Part shown: positions 48,130 to 61,100 of the stretch, piece by piece
How the letters are laid out: every line of letters starts with the position of its first letter
Position numbering within the stretch: position 1 is the first letter of the stretch
Assembly: GCF_002078875.1 (NCBI RefSeq)
Contig: NC_034414.1
Location: 19,679,375-19,743,374 of the forward strand
Direction of reading: 5' to 3'
Origin: Numida meleagris
Lineage: Eukaryota; Chordata; Aves; Galliformes; Numididae
Length of the DNA: 64,000 bases
The notes under the pieces: model-generated
Told to the model about the DNA's origin: nothing
What the model saw: the letters and a program-made list of their open reading frames with translations, nothing else
Database searches by the model: none
Made by a program: the position numbers and the translations under genes

Positions 48130-49255
48130 AATCATAGAATCATCTAGTCCACCTGTCTACCTACCACTACCATTGCCCACTAAACCATAGAATCATGGTT
48201 GATGAGTTGGAAGGGACCTTTAAAGGTCATCTAGCCCAACTCCCCTGCAATGAACAGGGACACCTACACTAGAACAGGTGCTCACAGCCCCGTCCAGCCT
48301 GACCTTGGGTGTCTCCAAGGACAGAGTTTCCACCACCTCTCTCAGCAACCTGTGCCACTGCCTCACCGCCCTTACTGTAAAAAACATATTTCTTCTATCC
48401 AGTCCAAATCTCCCCTCTTTTTGTTTGAAACCATTTCCCCTTGTCCTGTCACAGCAGATCGTACTAAGGAGTCTGTCCTTTCTTACAGCCTCTCTTTAGA
48501 TACTGAAAGGCCACCCACAGGTCTCCCTGAAGCCTTCTCTTCTCCAGGCTGAGCAGTCCCAGCTCTCTCCACCTACCCTCACAGGCGAGATGTTCCATTC
48601 CTTGGATCATTTTTGTGGCTCTCCTCTGGTCATGTTCCAACAGACCCATGTCTCTCCTGTACTGAGGACTCCACATCTGGACAGCACTCCAGATGAAGCC
48701 TCACCAGCACAGAGTAGAGGGGCAGGATCACCTCCCTCAGCTGCTGGCCACTCTTCCAAAAGAAGAGTGCAGCCCAGGATACATTTGCATTTCTGGGCTG
48801 TGAGAGCACATTGCTGGCTCATGTCCAGCTTGCCATCTGCCAGTACCTCCAAGTCCTGTTCAGCAGAGCTGTGCTCCATCCTTACATCCTCCAGCTTGTA
48901 CTGATAGCAGGGGTTGCCACAACCCAGGTGCAAGACCTTGCACTTGGATTTGCTGAACCTCACGAGGTTCACCTGGGCCCACTGCTCGAGCCTGTCCCTA
49001 AGTGCCACATCTACACATTTCTTGAATACCTCCAGGGATGGTGACTCCACCACTTCTTTGGGCAGCCTGTTCCAGTGACTCACCACTCTTTCTGAGAAAA
49101 AAATAGTCCAAATATCCAACCTAGCTTCCTCCCTTCCACACACACCTCAGTGCAACTTGAGGCCATTATCCTATTGCTATTAACTTTGGAGAAGAGGCCA
49201 ACCGCCACCTCATTATAACCTCCTTTCAGAGAGTTGTAGGGAGCAGTAAGACCTA
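48130..49255 (-). mobile_element. CR1 copy (outer), split by a second CR1
   Basis: Two pieces belong to one CR1 subfamily in antisense orientation. The 3' tail is at 48130-48188 (ATCATAGAATCATCTAGTCC to CCCACTAAACCAT) and the rest at about 48994-49255 (GTCCCTAAGTGCCACATC, then CTCCAGGGATGGTGACTCCA and GGCCATTATCCT-type blocks). The right-hand end fades near 49255. The two pieces would be adjacent in an intact copy, and the sequence between them is the inserted CR1. Confidence 0.75.
48187..48993 (-). mobile_element. CR1 copy (inner), nested in the outer CR1
   Basis: About 800 bp of antisense CR1 run from the ATAGAATCAT tail to CCACTGCTCGAGCC. They cover the 3' UTR and the C-terminal part of the ORF2-type reverse-transcriptase protein, recognisable by TGCAAGACCTTGCACTTG and CTTCTCTTCTCCAGGCTGA. 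It is 5' truncated as usual and lies in the same orientation as the outer copy. The 179-codon - strand open frame at 48607-49143 is a fusion of the two copies, not a gene. Confidence 0.8.
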
Positions 49256-49299
49256 TGGCAGCCCTGAATGCAGCTCTCTGAGTGCCACTTTTCACCATG

Positions 49300-51339
49300 A
49301 GATTATCTATTACATTTTTTTGTCAGGTCTTCATCTGGGGCTCTGACGTATCACAAGAAACAAGTAGTTACATTAAGAATAATTTAACCAACTTTGTGGA
49401 CACTTTGCTGGACAACTGGCTGAATATCAGAGCCATCCTTATTCCCTGTGGAGTGGAAAAACTACATGTTATTTTAATTATCTTTAAAATGAGGAAAGTT
49501 ATCATTGTGTAGATTTGTAAAATAGATATCCTTCGACGGAGTTTTCTATGGCAAAACCCCACAGTTTTTAGTTATATGTCAGGTAGTCAGAACACGGATG
49601 TCCAGTTCATTTTGATTAGGAAAGAACACAAGGAACATAGGAGTTTTTATCTCAAATGTAAGTGAAATGCCTTTAGTCAGTGCAGTTCCCGAGTATTTAT
49701 GGTTTTTGGCAGACTTGGCCCATAGTCACGTATGGATGCCCATACTGCAACATAAAATGGAGCATAAATGCTTTTCTCCACGTGGTGGTGCCAGTTGCAC
49801 AAGGAAAATATTTTCCAGCTCTGACTGCACAGCTCAAACTGTCGAGCAATTATGTTCATACACACATAAAACACACTCAAAGCTGTTTCAATTGGAGATC
49901 AATTAAAACCTTATTTAGCTGTAGTATCCCTCCCAGAAAACATTTTTTTCAAGGTGATTTCTTGAGTACGCTGGAAGTAAAGTGCATGCCTGCTTACATA
50001 TGCTCACTTGGCTGTGCTGATGATCAGATTGCTCTCATCCAGTGCTGTTCACACCAGACCTCAGTCTCATAGGGAATGGGGCTGGTGGGCAGCTGTCTGG
50101 GTGAGGTTTTGAATAAGCACTGTAGAGGGACAGATGTCCTAAACTACTTCTCCAAGAGCCCCAGATCCCTCAGTGCGTATTGTCAGTGAGCTGCATCTGC
50201 TGTTTCAAGATAAGGGAGGAAAGCAGCATGAGCTTGCAGAGAGTTATTTTGATGGATATCTGGTGTTGCAGCCTGACCTGATATATTTTTGGAAAGGTCT
50301 CTCCAAATGCCAGTGAGGGGACAGTGAAGGCAGGCAGGTTGTGAGGAAGTCCTGGCAAGATGGGGAGAGCAGAAGTACTGGGCTCAAGGCTGGCCCATGC
50401 CACCTTCTTGCTGGCCAGCAAACACTAGAGACAGGACAGCCTTACCCTAACCTGCCATGGCCTGGGGGCAACTACCGTGATTGCTGCTGTACCTTGTCCT
50501 GACACTTGCATGCAGTTGTTTCTACTGCAGCACTGAGATTTTGTGTGAGTCAGAATCTGACCAAGGGTATCAAGGTTTGCTACCAAACTTTGTTTTCTTT
50601 GTCTTCACATTACTTGTTTTGGCATGAATAGTTGGGCTCAGTTACTGAGGAGGTACTGGCATCTCCTGTGACGCACAGTATGAAATGAGTGACTGACCCA
50701 GGTCTAGCTTCACTTCTCTATTACTTGTCATCTTACAAGAACAGGAAGCAACTGATGTTCTACAAGATCAAAGCTGATAATAGGGAGGGAATCCTGTCAT
50801 CATTTTTACCTACAGCAAGTGTTGCTATTGCAAACTCCCACTTTTGGAGCGTGAGCATATGTTCACTTTGGGAGGCCTTGGTGGATCATCACATTTTGTT
50901 GTATAATATTTTTTGTGGAGACCAAAATCTTTCAAGGTGCTCTTTTGTGACAGAATTTGTTTTCTTTTCACTAGGAGTGAGTTTCTGAGACATGCTTGCT
51001 TTGTCAAAACTGAGCGTGAGCGCTGAACTTTACTGCCCACCATCTGGGGACACTTGCCTATGCCTGGTGTACTATTGACCAGTTACTCAGAATACATCAA
51101 CTGGTTTTTATATTGTTGATTTGTTCTCCTGTCAAGGGTCTTCAGGATGCCATCAGGGAGGTAATATCCCTGAAAGTGAGATACTAGGATCAGAAGAAAA
51201 GACACTGTGTGGTCCCAGACCCCAGAGGCCTGGCTGCTGTTGACACAGGAAGCAGGCCACTGGCCTTCAGTGAAAACAGCTTTGGTGTGCGACTGCGGTG
51301 GGACCAGACACCAGGTTCTTCTCTCTGATAGCTGACAGT
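49300..51339. other. RAG1 upstream region, no gene seen
   Basis: AT-rich sequence between the CR1 pair and the solo LTR. Open frames at 49667-50072 and 50689-50988 have no recognisable domain. Nothing else is supported. Confidence 0.55.
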
Positions 51340-51669
51340 TGTGGGAATACAAGAAAGACTGTTCAGAGCAGAAGCTGCAGACCAAGATCGACAGCATGAG
51401 AAAGCAAGGCTGAGAACCAAGGACATCTCCAGAAGAAGAGAAAAACGAAAGGAATGTCTCATGGCTCTGATTGGTTCAGCGCCTGTATGCACAGTTAAGA
51501 AGTGTTTGTGGAATACCTTGTTAACATGTAACAGTGAATGGGAAAGTTATAAAGGCGGGTGGAAGAGCTAAAAATAGAAACTTGTGAATGTATATAAGTG
51601 ATGTGAGAACCTGTAATAAACGATTTGGATCGTTCACATCTGAGTCCGTGCCTGGTTGCCACAGACAGT
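51334..51669. repeat. 6-bp target-site duplication around solo LTR
   Basis: GACAGT occurs at 51334-51339 immediately before the LTR and again at 51664-51669 immediately after it. Confidence 0.9.
51340..51663 (+). mobile_element. Solo LTR with TSD (retroviral, 324 bp)
   Basis: The element starts TGTGGGAATA and ends GTTGCCACA, with a perfect TGTGG/CCACA terminal inversion and a 6-bp direct repeat outside it. A TATATAAG box (51591-51598) is followed by AATAAA at 51615-51620, giving a normal U3-R-U5 order on the + strand. No internal gag/pol is present, so it is a recombined solo LTR. A 6-bp duplication is typical of alpharetrovirus/ERVK-type integrases, unlike the 5-bp ERVL type; the family is inferred from this only. 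Confidence 0.88.
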
Positions 51670-52779
51670 GAAGAAACTAGCTCTGAAGCTAGAAAGAAGA
51701 AAGCCAAATGCAAAACTTTGTCCTAACACTGCAGGTGCTCCTCAGAGAGGCTGCATAGTTATCTCAGAGCCCTAGAGTCTCACACAAGAAGACCTTGTTT
51801 TTATAAATTTTGTGGTTAAGCCTCATAAATTGCCAGGTGCCACCTGGATTTGAGAGTTCTGCATTGTGTTTAGTTGAAGTAACCTGTGGTTAGCACCAAA
51901 GTGGTACTGGGAGCTCAGAGGCACAGGGATAAGTGAGATAAACAGCACTGCAGTGTCTTTAAAAAGCATAGGGGACAAAGAAAGAGCAAGAGCATACGGG
52001 AGAGCAAGCAAGCTTGACATGTGGAGCAAACTGAGCAGACATAACAGCAGCTCTGCACATTGACAGGGAGCTAAAGGTAGGCTGGCTATACTAATGACAG
52101 CAACTCAAATGTTTGTTGGACATCTGAATGTTGATTCATTTTCCTGTTTTAATGTGAAAGTTGATTTTATTCTATATGTGCAGTGAGACTGTTCATAAAG
52201 CAAGGTCTTCCTTGACATGACTAACAGTATCACAGTCTTGCTTTTCTTCAGAAGTGCATGAAATATTGTGAGCTGTGAAGAAAAGGGATTTCTTTTCCCT
52301 TTTCAAGGTAAAAAGAGGTGATACTGAATACAGCTGTCAGAGTTGATTAAATAACCGTGGCTGGGGTTCATGGCTGGGGTTCACTCAGTAAGAATCTGAG
52401 TGGGATAAACAGTGAGAAGAAGGATTGTTCACTGTGACCCACAACTAGAATAACAGACTGAAGGCAAATCTAGCAGGAAATGTTCCTAGCATTGGGAATA
52501 TTTCTACCTCTCCCAGGAGAGCCACTCTCCACTGCCTGGCAGCCAAGCCATTTAAAGTGTCTGATGAGTAGCCTGTTGGTTACTACTATTTCCTGCAGGA
52601 GACTAAGATCAGGTGACCTAAGAGGGTTCTTTATTATTCATTTCCTCCAGGGCATGTTCAACAAAAGAGAAAAAAAAAAAAAAAAGATTATTGAACTTTT
52701 CCTTAGCTTTAGGTAAAGCTTCATTTGAATTTGTGATTAATAGGAATGGCCACAGGTTTGGAGATCAGTAAGGCAACAA
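51670..52779. other. RAG1 upstream region, no gene seen
   Basis: It holds an A-run at about 52668-52685 and a short duplicated CATGGCTGGGGTT unit near 52360-52382. There is no coding evidence. Confidence 0.55.
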
Positions 52780-52898
52780 GGTGGCACTTAGTCCAAGGGC
52801 TGGTTGGGGAGGGAAAGTATTAAATATTTTGCTTTAAATGGTTGGACTGGATGATCTTGTAGGTCTTTTCCAACCTTGCTAATTCTATGATTCTATGA
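52780..52898 (+). mobile_element. CR1 3' tail (sense)
   Basis: About 120 bp end in TGGACTGGATGATCTTGTAG, then GTCTTTTCCAACCTTG and two ATTCTATG octamers, the classic avian CR1 3' end. It is heavily 5' truncated. Confidence 0.88.
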
Positions 52899-54953
52899 AA
52901 TGTACTCAGTGCTGGCCGTTTCTTTACAATGAATTAGGTATCATCCTGAGGAGGCATTACATATGGGTTGAGACATTCTGAAATTGCTGCTGGAGATTTT
53001 GAAATTACACAAATTTCCCTTCAGAGAAAGGGATTTGCAGACAGCACAGGGCAGCCAGTGCTGCAAATAATAGAGCATGTATCTGCAGGAATGCAAGACG
53101 ATTCAGGGGCAAACAGGTTATTACTCAGTAGATAGGTTTTACTACCTCTGCCACAGGATGCAGCCAAGAAAGTGGGCAGTAGTAATGATCTGCATTCATG
53201 TGGGCACAGCTGCAGATCACAGATCCCCAGGCGGCAGAGCACAAGCAAGCACGTTGCCAGGCTGTTTCTGCTGTGGACAGCAGGGGGCTGCAGCGCAGCC
53301 CGCGATGTTCAGCAGCACGGGCAGCTGGACCGAGCAATGCAGGCAGATGGGGACAGAGGTACGGGCAGCTTGTTCTCAGTAGGATGAAATGAAGAGAAAG
53401 TGGGAAGAAAATAAATGTTAGCTTTGGTTGCCAAGGCCTAATGAACAATTTCGAAGTTAAACACTGCTGTTAAGGAAAGCTGAGCAGACTGGTTTGTCAT
53501 TCTGGGTCTAGAACTTAATCAAAGCATGCAGTCCTTTCCCAATGGACACTGAAAGGTTGTACAGTAACATTGCTTCATTGAAAGGTTATCAATGAAACAA
53601 TCTCAGAAGCACCCTGAGCATCACCAGATCATGACATGGATATGTTTCTTATAAAGGACACCTTCAGCATAGTCACAGAACTGAGATTTCCAGCAAAGTG
53701 AGTGAATTGCTAGGTGAGGATACAACCAGTCGGAGAAATCAAAGGCATACTGATGTAATTTCTAGTTTGATGTACATAGTCTTAATGTACAGTTTTTCTG
53801 TTTTTTTTTTTATTATTCACACCAATCAGATCAGTAAAATAAGACTCAAGTAAAACAATCAGAAAACACAATTTAATCTTCTCTATGCTGTTTGTTCACT
53901 TTCTGCACTTGTCATTGTCAGATAAGGAAAAATAGGCTAGTCATTTTTGTATTTGCTTCTACATGATTTTGCTTTCTAAGTCTGATGCAGTAGCACAAAG
54001 TTTCAGTGTTTGAGGTGAAAGTCTTCTACTTATTTTTATACAATACCATATTCCCATGGCAACCACATTGGTATTACTTTTGGTTGCATCTCTATGAAAG
54101 CTACAATTGGGGTCAAATTTGAACAGATATTTTCAGCTTTCCAGTACCAGTAATCCTTACAAACAGAGTTCTCAGCAGGGCACTTAAACAGATGACTAAC
54201 TTGAAATGTATAAATATTCTCTCTAGAGCAAATATGCAGTGAGTATAAATTGCCATATCTCCTTTAGAGTCCAGGGAACCATTGCACTTTACATCAACAG
54301 AGGATACACTCCTACAGCTTTAATGAAACCACTCACATTCAGCATCCATATACTAAAATACCTTACAAAATTGAGGTCTGAATAAAGTCTGCGTAGGGAT
54401 CAAGTAGCATGTGCTGCTCTGCCTGTGTAGGAAGGCATAGGCATGCATTAGACACTTCAGGCCAGAATCAAGGACTAAGAAGTGGTGTGACAGCAGTAGT
54501 CTCAAGTGATTTAAATAATACAGCATGAGACAGAAAAAATTATGTTTTGAAGCCACCAATCTTGCTCAGTTTCATATGAAGAACTTGCCACACTTTCAGA
54601 ACATAATTCTCCTGTCTATCATAGCTTTACTTACTGCAAAATCAGTTATAAGAAGAAGGGAGCAGATTGGGATATTATGACCTGATGACTAATGGTTGTA
54701 TGCAGTATGCATTGGTGGTATAATAGACCGTGGATGTCTCATGATCAAAGTGAAAACACAAGCAAGTACTTATTTGAGGTACTGGGTGGACAGCCACATC
54801 TGGATCTCTCAGTTCGTAGATGTTTTGGGCAAAGCAACTTAAAAAGTATTTCTCAGTTAAAGTGATTAGAGTTATTGTATTAAAAGCATATGCTCAGGCA
54901 CTGGAACTATTTCTCATTTTGGAACATAAGCTAACTTACAGCTTCTTTCTCAG
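52899..54953 (+). other. RAG1 upstream/intron region
   Basis: A noncoding RAG1 first exon and promoter are expected somewhere upstream of the coding exon but could not be identified from sequence alone. A modestly GC-rich patch at about 53200-53370 stands out from AT-rich surroundings, and a GACAGAG/GTACGG junction near 53360 could be a donor, weakly. No other gene is seen. Confidence 0.4.
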
Positions 54954-54979
54954 GTGATCTGCTTTCTGCCACACTGGAG
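54954..54979 (+). other. RAG1 5' UTR end and splice acceptor
   Basis: A pyrimidine tract (GCTTCTTTCTCAG) ends at 54953, so the coding exon probably starts at 54954, 26 nt before the ATG. This matches the usual RAG1 layout of noncoding exon plus one coding exon. Confidence 0.65.
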
Positions 54980-57900
54980 ATGTCGATAGCATCACAAATG
55001 GACCTGCCTGAAGAGATTCAGCATCCATATGCAAAATTTTCTGAATGGAAATTCAAGCTGTTTAAAGTGAGACCATTTCAAAAAGCACCTTCTGATAAAA
55101 GCCAATGCATAAACAAGGATCAAGAACAAGAGGTAGCTTCTACAGACGAAGGCATCATCCTGCATAAAGACGAAGAAGTTCCAAGAGGAGAAAAGTTAAT
55201 TCTGACACAGATGGATTTCATGGGCAATACGCAAGCACTTGAGAAAGATGGCAGTGACGTGAACATGCAAGACGACACAGCTCACCAGAACAACCTGAAG
55301 CAACTTTGCCGCATCTGTGGAGTTTCATTTAAAACTGATTGCTACAAGAGAACTCATCCAGTACATGGACCAGTAGATGATGAAACTCTGTGGCTCCTGA
55401 GAAAGAAAGAGAAAAAAGCAACCTCTTGGCCAGATCTTATTGCTAAAGTTTTTAAGATTGATGTGAGAGGGGATGTTGACACTATCCATCCCACTCGATT
55501 TTGTCACAACTGCTGGAGTATTATCCACAGGAAATTCAGTAATACTCCATGTGAAGTTTATTTTCCTAGGAACAGCACGATGGAGTGGCAGCCCCACTCT
55601 GCAAACTGTGAAGTTTGCCAAACTCCCAGTCGGGGAGTCAAGAGAAAAAGCCAGCCACCCAACGTACAACACGGCAAACGTGTGAAGATCATTGCAGAAC
55701 GTGCTCGAGTTAACAGAGGCATAAAGAACCAAGTGCTGATAAAAAACAAAAATGTAATGAAAGAGATAACCAACTGCAAGAATAGACATCTCAGCACCAA
55801 GCTGCTTGCAGTTGATTATCCAGTAGATTTCATTAAATCCATCTCTTGCCAGATCTGTGAGCATATTTTGGCAGACCCAGTGGAAACAACATGTAGGCAC
55901 TTGTTTTGCAGAACTTGCATTCTTAGTTGCATCAAAGTTATGGGCAGCTATTGCCCCTCCTGCTGGTATCCTTGCTTCCCTACTGATCTGGTAACCCCAG
56001 TGAAGTCCTTCCTGAACATCCTTGATAGCCTGAGCATAAGATGCCCTGTACCAGAATGTGATGAAGAGATCTTGCATGGAAAGTATGGCCAACACTTCTC
56101 TAACCACAAGGAGATGAAAGATAGAGAGCTCTATAACCCCGTAAATAAAGGTGGCCGACCAAGGCAGCATCTTCTGTCTTTGACCAGGAGAGCTCAGAAA
56201 CATCGTCTGAGAGAACTGAAACGCCAAGTCAAGGCTTTTGCTGAGAAAGAAGAGGGTGGTGATATAAAGGCTGTATGCATGACTTTGTTCCTGCTAGCTT
56301 TAAGAGCAAAAAATGAACACAAGCAAGCAGATGAATTGGAGGCTATAATGCAAGGTAGAGGATCTGGACTTCATCCTGCTGTTTGCCTGGCAATCCGAAT
56401 CAACACATTTCTCAGCTGTAGCCAATATCACAAAATGTACCGTACTGTAAAAGCTGTCACTGGGAGGCAGATTTTCCAGCCACTGCATGCTCTTCGCACT
56501 GCTGAGAAAGCCCTCTTACCAGGTTATCATCCATTTGAATGGAAACCTCCCTTGAAAAATGTATCCGCTAACACAGAAGTGGGAATTATAGATGGACTAT
56601 CAGGATTACCCATCTCGATTGATGACTACCCAGTAGACACAATTGCAAAGAGATTTCGATACGATACAGCCTTGGTTTCTGCTTTAAAGGACATGGAGGA
56701 AGAAATCTTGGAGGGCATGAAGGTAAAAAACCTGGATGACTATTTGAATGGTCCCTTCACTGTGGTAGTAAAAGAATGCTGTGATGGAATGGGAGATGTC
56801 AGCGAGAAGCACGGAAGTGGGCCTGCTGTCCCAGAGAAGGCTGTACGCTTTTCATTTACAGTCATGAACATTGCTATAGACCATGGGAATGAAAGGATAA
56901 GGATCTTTGAGGAAGTAAAGCCCAATTCAGAGTTGTGTTGCAAACCCTTGTGCCTTATGCTGGCTGATGAATCAGATCATGAGACTCTGACAGCAATCTT
57001 GAGCCCTCTCATAGCAGAAAGAGAGGCTATGAAGAACAGTGAACTGCTTCTTGAAATGGGAGGCATCCTGAGAACGTTCAAATTCATCTTTCGAGGCACA
57101 GGGTATGATGAGAAACTTGTAAGGGAAGTGGAAGGGCTGGAGGCCTCAGGTTCCACTTACATCTGTACCCTCTGTGATGCAACCCGCCTAGAGGCCTCCC
57201 AGAATTTGGTCTTCCACTCCATCACCAGGAGCCACGCTGAAAATCTGGAGCGATATGAAATATGGAGGTCCAACCCATATCACGAATCTGTTGATGAGCT
57301 CCGTGACAGAGTGAAGGGTGTTTCAGCCAAACCTTTTATAGAGACTGTTCCCTCCATAGATGCATTACACTGTGACATTGGCAACGCAACAGAATTTTAC
57401 AGGATTTTCCAAATGGAGATTGGTGAAGTCTATAAGAATCCTGATGCATCTAAAGAGGAGAGGAAGAGGTGGCAGTTGACTCTTGACAAACATCTCAGGA
57501 AGAAGATGAAATTAAAGCCTATGTTGAGGATGAGTGGGAACTTTGCTAGAAAGCTCATGTCCAAAGAGACAGTAGAGGCAGTATGTGAATTAATAAAGTG
57601 TGAGGAAAGGCATGAAGCCCTAAAAGAACTAATGGACCTTTATCTGAAAATGAAACCAGTATGGCGATCTTCATGCCCTGCCAAAGAGTGTCCAGAATTG
57701 CTGTGCCAGTACAGCTACAATTCACAGCGTTTTGCTGAGCTCCTGTCTACAAAGTTCAAGTACAGATACGAAGGCAAGATTACTAATTATTTCCACAAAA
57801 CCCTTGCTCATGTTCCTGAAATCATTGAAAGAGATGGGTCCATTGGTGCTTGGGCAAGTGAAGGAAATGAGTCCGGAAATAAACTATTTAGGAGGTTCCG

Positions 57901-58108
57901 AAAAATGAATGCAAGGCAGTCCAAATTCTATGAGATGGAGGATGTCTTAAAGCATCACTGGCTATATACCTCTAAGTACCTCCAGAAGTTCATGAATGCT
58001 CATAAAACGTTAAGAAGCCAGGGCTTCGTCATTGATCCAGATGATGGGTTAGGTGATTCTTTGTCACCGGAGATCTCTTTGGAAAGCAATGATTCAGTGG
58101 AACTCTAA
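54980..58108 (+). CDS. RAG1, V(D)J recombinase catalytic subunit, 1042 aa
   Basis: RAG1 with RAG2 cuts DNA at recombination signal sequences in developing lymphocyte nuclei. It is also a RING E3 ubiquitin ligase. The whole protein lies in one uninterrupted exon, as usual in jawed vertebrates. Visible parts: an N-terminal Cys/His-rich region (CRICGVSF), a RING finger with Cys290, Cys293, Cys305, His307, Cys310, Cys313, Cys325 and Cys328, the nonamer-binding domain from GGRPRQ at residue 391, and the RNase H-like catalytic core with Asp602, Asp710 and Glu964 (mouse D600, D708, E962). The zinc-binding Cys729/Cys732 pair and the [10 protein letters not shown] histidines are present. Length is within two or three residues of mammalian RAG1 (1040-1043). 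ATG at 54980 is the first in the exon. No defect is seen. Confidence 0.99.
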   Translation: MSIASQMDLPEEIQHPYAKFSEWKFKLFKVRPFQKAPSDKSQCINKDQEQEVASTDEGIILHKDEEVPRGEKLILTQMDFMGNTQALEKDGSDVNMQDDTAHQNNLKQLCRICGVSFKTDCYKRTHPVHGPVDDETLWLLRKKEKKATSWPDLIAKVFKIDVRGDVDTIHPTRFCHNCWSIIHRKFSNTPCEVYFPRNSTMEWQPHSANCEVCQTPSRGVKRKSQPPNVQHGKRVKIIAERARVNRGIKNQVLIKNKNVMKEITNCKNRHLSTKLLAVDYPVDFIKSISCQICEHILADPVETTCRHLFCRTCILSCIKVMGSYCPSCWYPCFPTDLVTPVKSFLNILDSLSIRCPVPECDEEILHGKYGQHFSNHKEMKDRELYNPVNKGGRPRQHLLSLTRRAQKHRLRELKRQVKAFAEKEEGGDIKAVCMTLFLLALRAKNEHKQADELEAIMQGRGSGLHPAVCLAIRINTFLSCSQYHKMYRTVKAVTGRQIFQPLHALRTAEKALLPGYHPFEWKPPLKNVSANTEVGIIDGLSGLPISIDDYPVDTIAKRFRYDTALVSALKDMEEEILEGMKVKNLDDYLNGPFTVVVKECCDGMGDVSEKHGSGPAVPEKAVRFSFTVMNIAIDHGNERIRIFEEVKPNSELCCKPLCLMLADESDHETLTAILSPLIAEREAMKNSELLLEMGGILRTFKFIFRGTGYDEKLVREVEGLEASGSTYICTLCDATRLEASQNLVFHSITRSHAENLERYEIWRSNPYHESVDELRDRVKGVSAKPFIETVPSIDALHCDIGNATEFYRIFQMEIGEVYKNPDASKEERKRWQLTLDKHLRKKMKLKPMLRMSGNFARKLMSKETVEAVCELIKCEERHEALKELMDLYLKMKPVWRSSCPAKECPELLCQYSYNSQRFAELLSTKFKYRYEGKITNYFHKTLAHVPEIIERDGSIGAWASEGNESGNKLFRRFRKMNARQSKFYEMEDVLKHHWLYTSKYLQKFMNAHKTLRSQGFVIDPDDGLGDSLSPEISLESNDSVEL

Positions 58109-61100
58109 ATGTAAAGTACATTTGGTGTTGGGTTTGTGACGGTCTTTCTGAGAGGAGGCAACTTCATTTTCAGGCCTGTAGAGGTACAGGGAAGGGTGAA
58201 GCTTTCATTTTTACGCTCCCTTTTAATGGTGCTGAGTGGAGTTTAAGGAAATGCCATGTCTGTTGGGAGCTTTGAACAGAAGCAATGCAGTGGTGCATTT
58301 ACAAGTTGTTATGTGAGAGGGAAATTGCAAAGAATGGCCATGAATTTATTTTGGTCTCAGAGTGTTGTTTATAAGTGAGAAAGACAAAGTAAACAAGGTT
58401 TTATATAGAACAGTATTTTGGAATGAATATAATACTGAAAGTTATGACGCTGAGAAATTGAGCATGGCTATTTGTTCTGTTTGGATTTTATAAACTATTT
58501 TGCTATTTACTTTTCAAGAGGGTTTGATTATTTTATTGATGGCTCTTTGGCTTTTATAAGTCAAGATTTGGCAGTAAGACAGTAAGGTAATTGTTTTGGG
58601 ATGAACAAAGTTTGGGTATTTTTACATAATATACTGACTGAAGATACAAACTTTGATCTCAAACATTTAAAACATTTAATGTTAGGTTGTAGTTCTACTT
58701 AGGAGCAGGTGGTGGTATCAGCATGCTAATTTACTATATGAAGATAAAAGAAACGTAGCTATAATTTTTTTAGGATATATTTATTGTAGTGCATTTACTC
58801 TAAAATGCAAACCCGAGCTTGTGCTCCTAAATCAGCATTACAGTGTCCTGTGCTTATCTCACTATGCAAAGCACATTTAAGCTCTGCTGTGCAGCTTGTT
58901 GCTTCATACAAATTTTAGATTTCAATGGCAACTTCAGTATGTAGTACACTTTGTACCAGTATAATTTTACTGGGTAAATTCCTGGCCTTACTGAAGCCAC
59001 CAGCAAATTGTTATTGAATATCAGCAAGCTCACAATCTCACCAGGTGACAAAAAGTCATAGCAGGCCCACTTCTTGGGAGATGGATGTTAACGTTATCAG
59101 GTACACATCAGTGTTCCGGTCTTCTCTATTAAATAGTTCCCTTACCATTTCTGATATGCTCTAACACTATCCAATACTGAACTTTTTCTCATCTAGAATA
59201 TGTCATTTATTTCATTTTCTAGATATATAAAATGGGAAGAATGATGTTTATTAACCTCAAAGATAGTTTGCATAAAGGCATAGTGAAAAAACAATGAGGG
59301 CCTTGAAATTACCGTACAGTGTATTTTACATTATTACAACAATATTTAGTTAGCATTCCTCACATTTTAAACTCTATCAGGAGCACCATTATGTTGGTAG
59401 TATTTGCCTTTCTGAAGTGTTATTACTACATGACTGAAGGTTGCTTAGATCAGATGAGATTGCACCAGTAATTCTTGTGGATAATGTTGGTTTAAATGGA
59501 TAAAAGGATTTAAAAGTTAATGTGTATAAACCATGAGATTTGGAAACTAAATTATTTCTGGACATATCACCAGTGTAAACGAACAAGTCTAGACCTTCAT
59601 TCAGCAGTGTTCAAATGCAAGCTTAAATTCAAGTGTGTGACTCGACTGTTGAATGCATGGACGCATACATAATGTAAGCATTTAGTGGTAGATTACATAT
59701 AAAAAAAATTAAATGTTAAAATCATGTGGATTTTATTCAATGATATAGTCAAGTCATATACTCAGAAGTATCTGAGATACCCCTAAATCACTTAGCCTTT
59801 CAGATTAGCACCTGTAGCTAGGGCATGACTGTGTCTGAAGAAATACTTCTGAAACAAGATTAAATACATAAACAATCAAAGCACGGATCTAAAAAACCCA
59901 CACTTTGTGTTTTTATTTTAATGTGGCAGGTGTTGGTTTGTGAGTGTAAGGGAACAACAAACTTAAAGGGCCAATGGTCTGAGGCTTCTGTAGTAATATC
60001 TTGCTCTTGTTATTTACTAAATCTTTGAGGGCATAGTATTTACTATTTATGGACTATGAAAAAATAGAGTTAAGTGTTAGTAACAAGTATAACAGCTAAT
60101 GATATTCTGATATTGCCTTTCTTTTGATTATATTATTTTAAATCCAATTTCTAAGGTATTTTGTAATTTAGGATTTAGTTTTAACAGGGTTTCTTTGAAT
60201 ATCGTTTAACATTATGTCATAATTTTAGGCTAGAAATAATGTCTTTTTCTTTCAACATTTTATTTTCTAAGCAGTCATAAGAACAGCAGTCTTTTGTATG
60301 GTTTACCATGTTCATCTGCATTTACTGAGTGTTCATTTCTAGATTAAATTATTTCTTTCAATTCTTTGAATAAAACAAGTACTTCCCATAGAGCATAAAT
60401 GCCAGGTTTACACAAGTATCATTTTTTACTAATAAATGCAGACAAGTACAGCTGTTTCCCATGGAGTATATCAGCTACATGACAAAGAATATCCTTTACC
60501 AGTAAATGCAGACACGCTTTGTATTTTTGGTACACTATGTTTCATTATGCAAATAGTTGCACATTTTTTGTTCCGTTGTATACCTATTTGGGGCAATTGT
60601 ATTACTTTAGTTTTCATCCTTCCTCTACTTGAATAGCCTAAGGCCCAGTTTAATAGTCCTGACTGAGCTCATGGTGATTTTCACCCCATTTAAGTGGTAT
60701 TAGTTGCCTTTGCACAGGAGTGAATTTCACCCACAAGTAATCCCAACCTGTTTCTTGCACTGCATATGCACCACGGGAGAGACTGGCCAGACCTTGGTCA
60801 TTTTGCACATGTAATTTTGGTGACTTCACTGACATTTTCAAATTCCAGATTCATTTTGACATGCTGCTTACATAAGAGCAAGCGATTTGTCTCACTACAT
60901 TCAAAAGGGTTGATTACATTTTATCCATGTATGTATGATTTCTCACACTGAACTCATGAACTCATCAGGCTGAACATTGCGTGGGCTGGGACACAGGCAG
61001 GCAGGAGGATAAGGAAGTATTCTTTTGTGAAATACTATGGAGCCATCAAAACACGTTTCACATCCCACCAACCATGGGCAGAACAACTGACACAGTGGAT

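Noticed and set aside
48607..49143. 179-codon - strand open frame resembling reverse-transcriptase protein
   Set aside because: It is a fusion of two nested CR1 fragments with blocks in the wrong order, not a gene.
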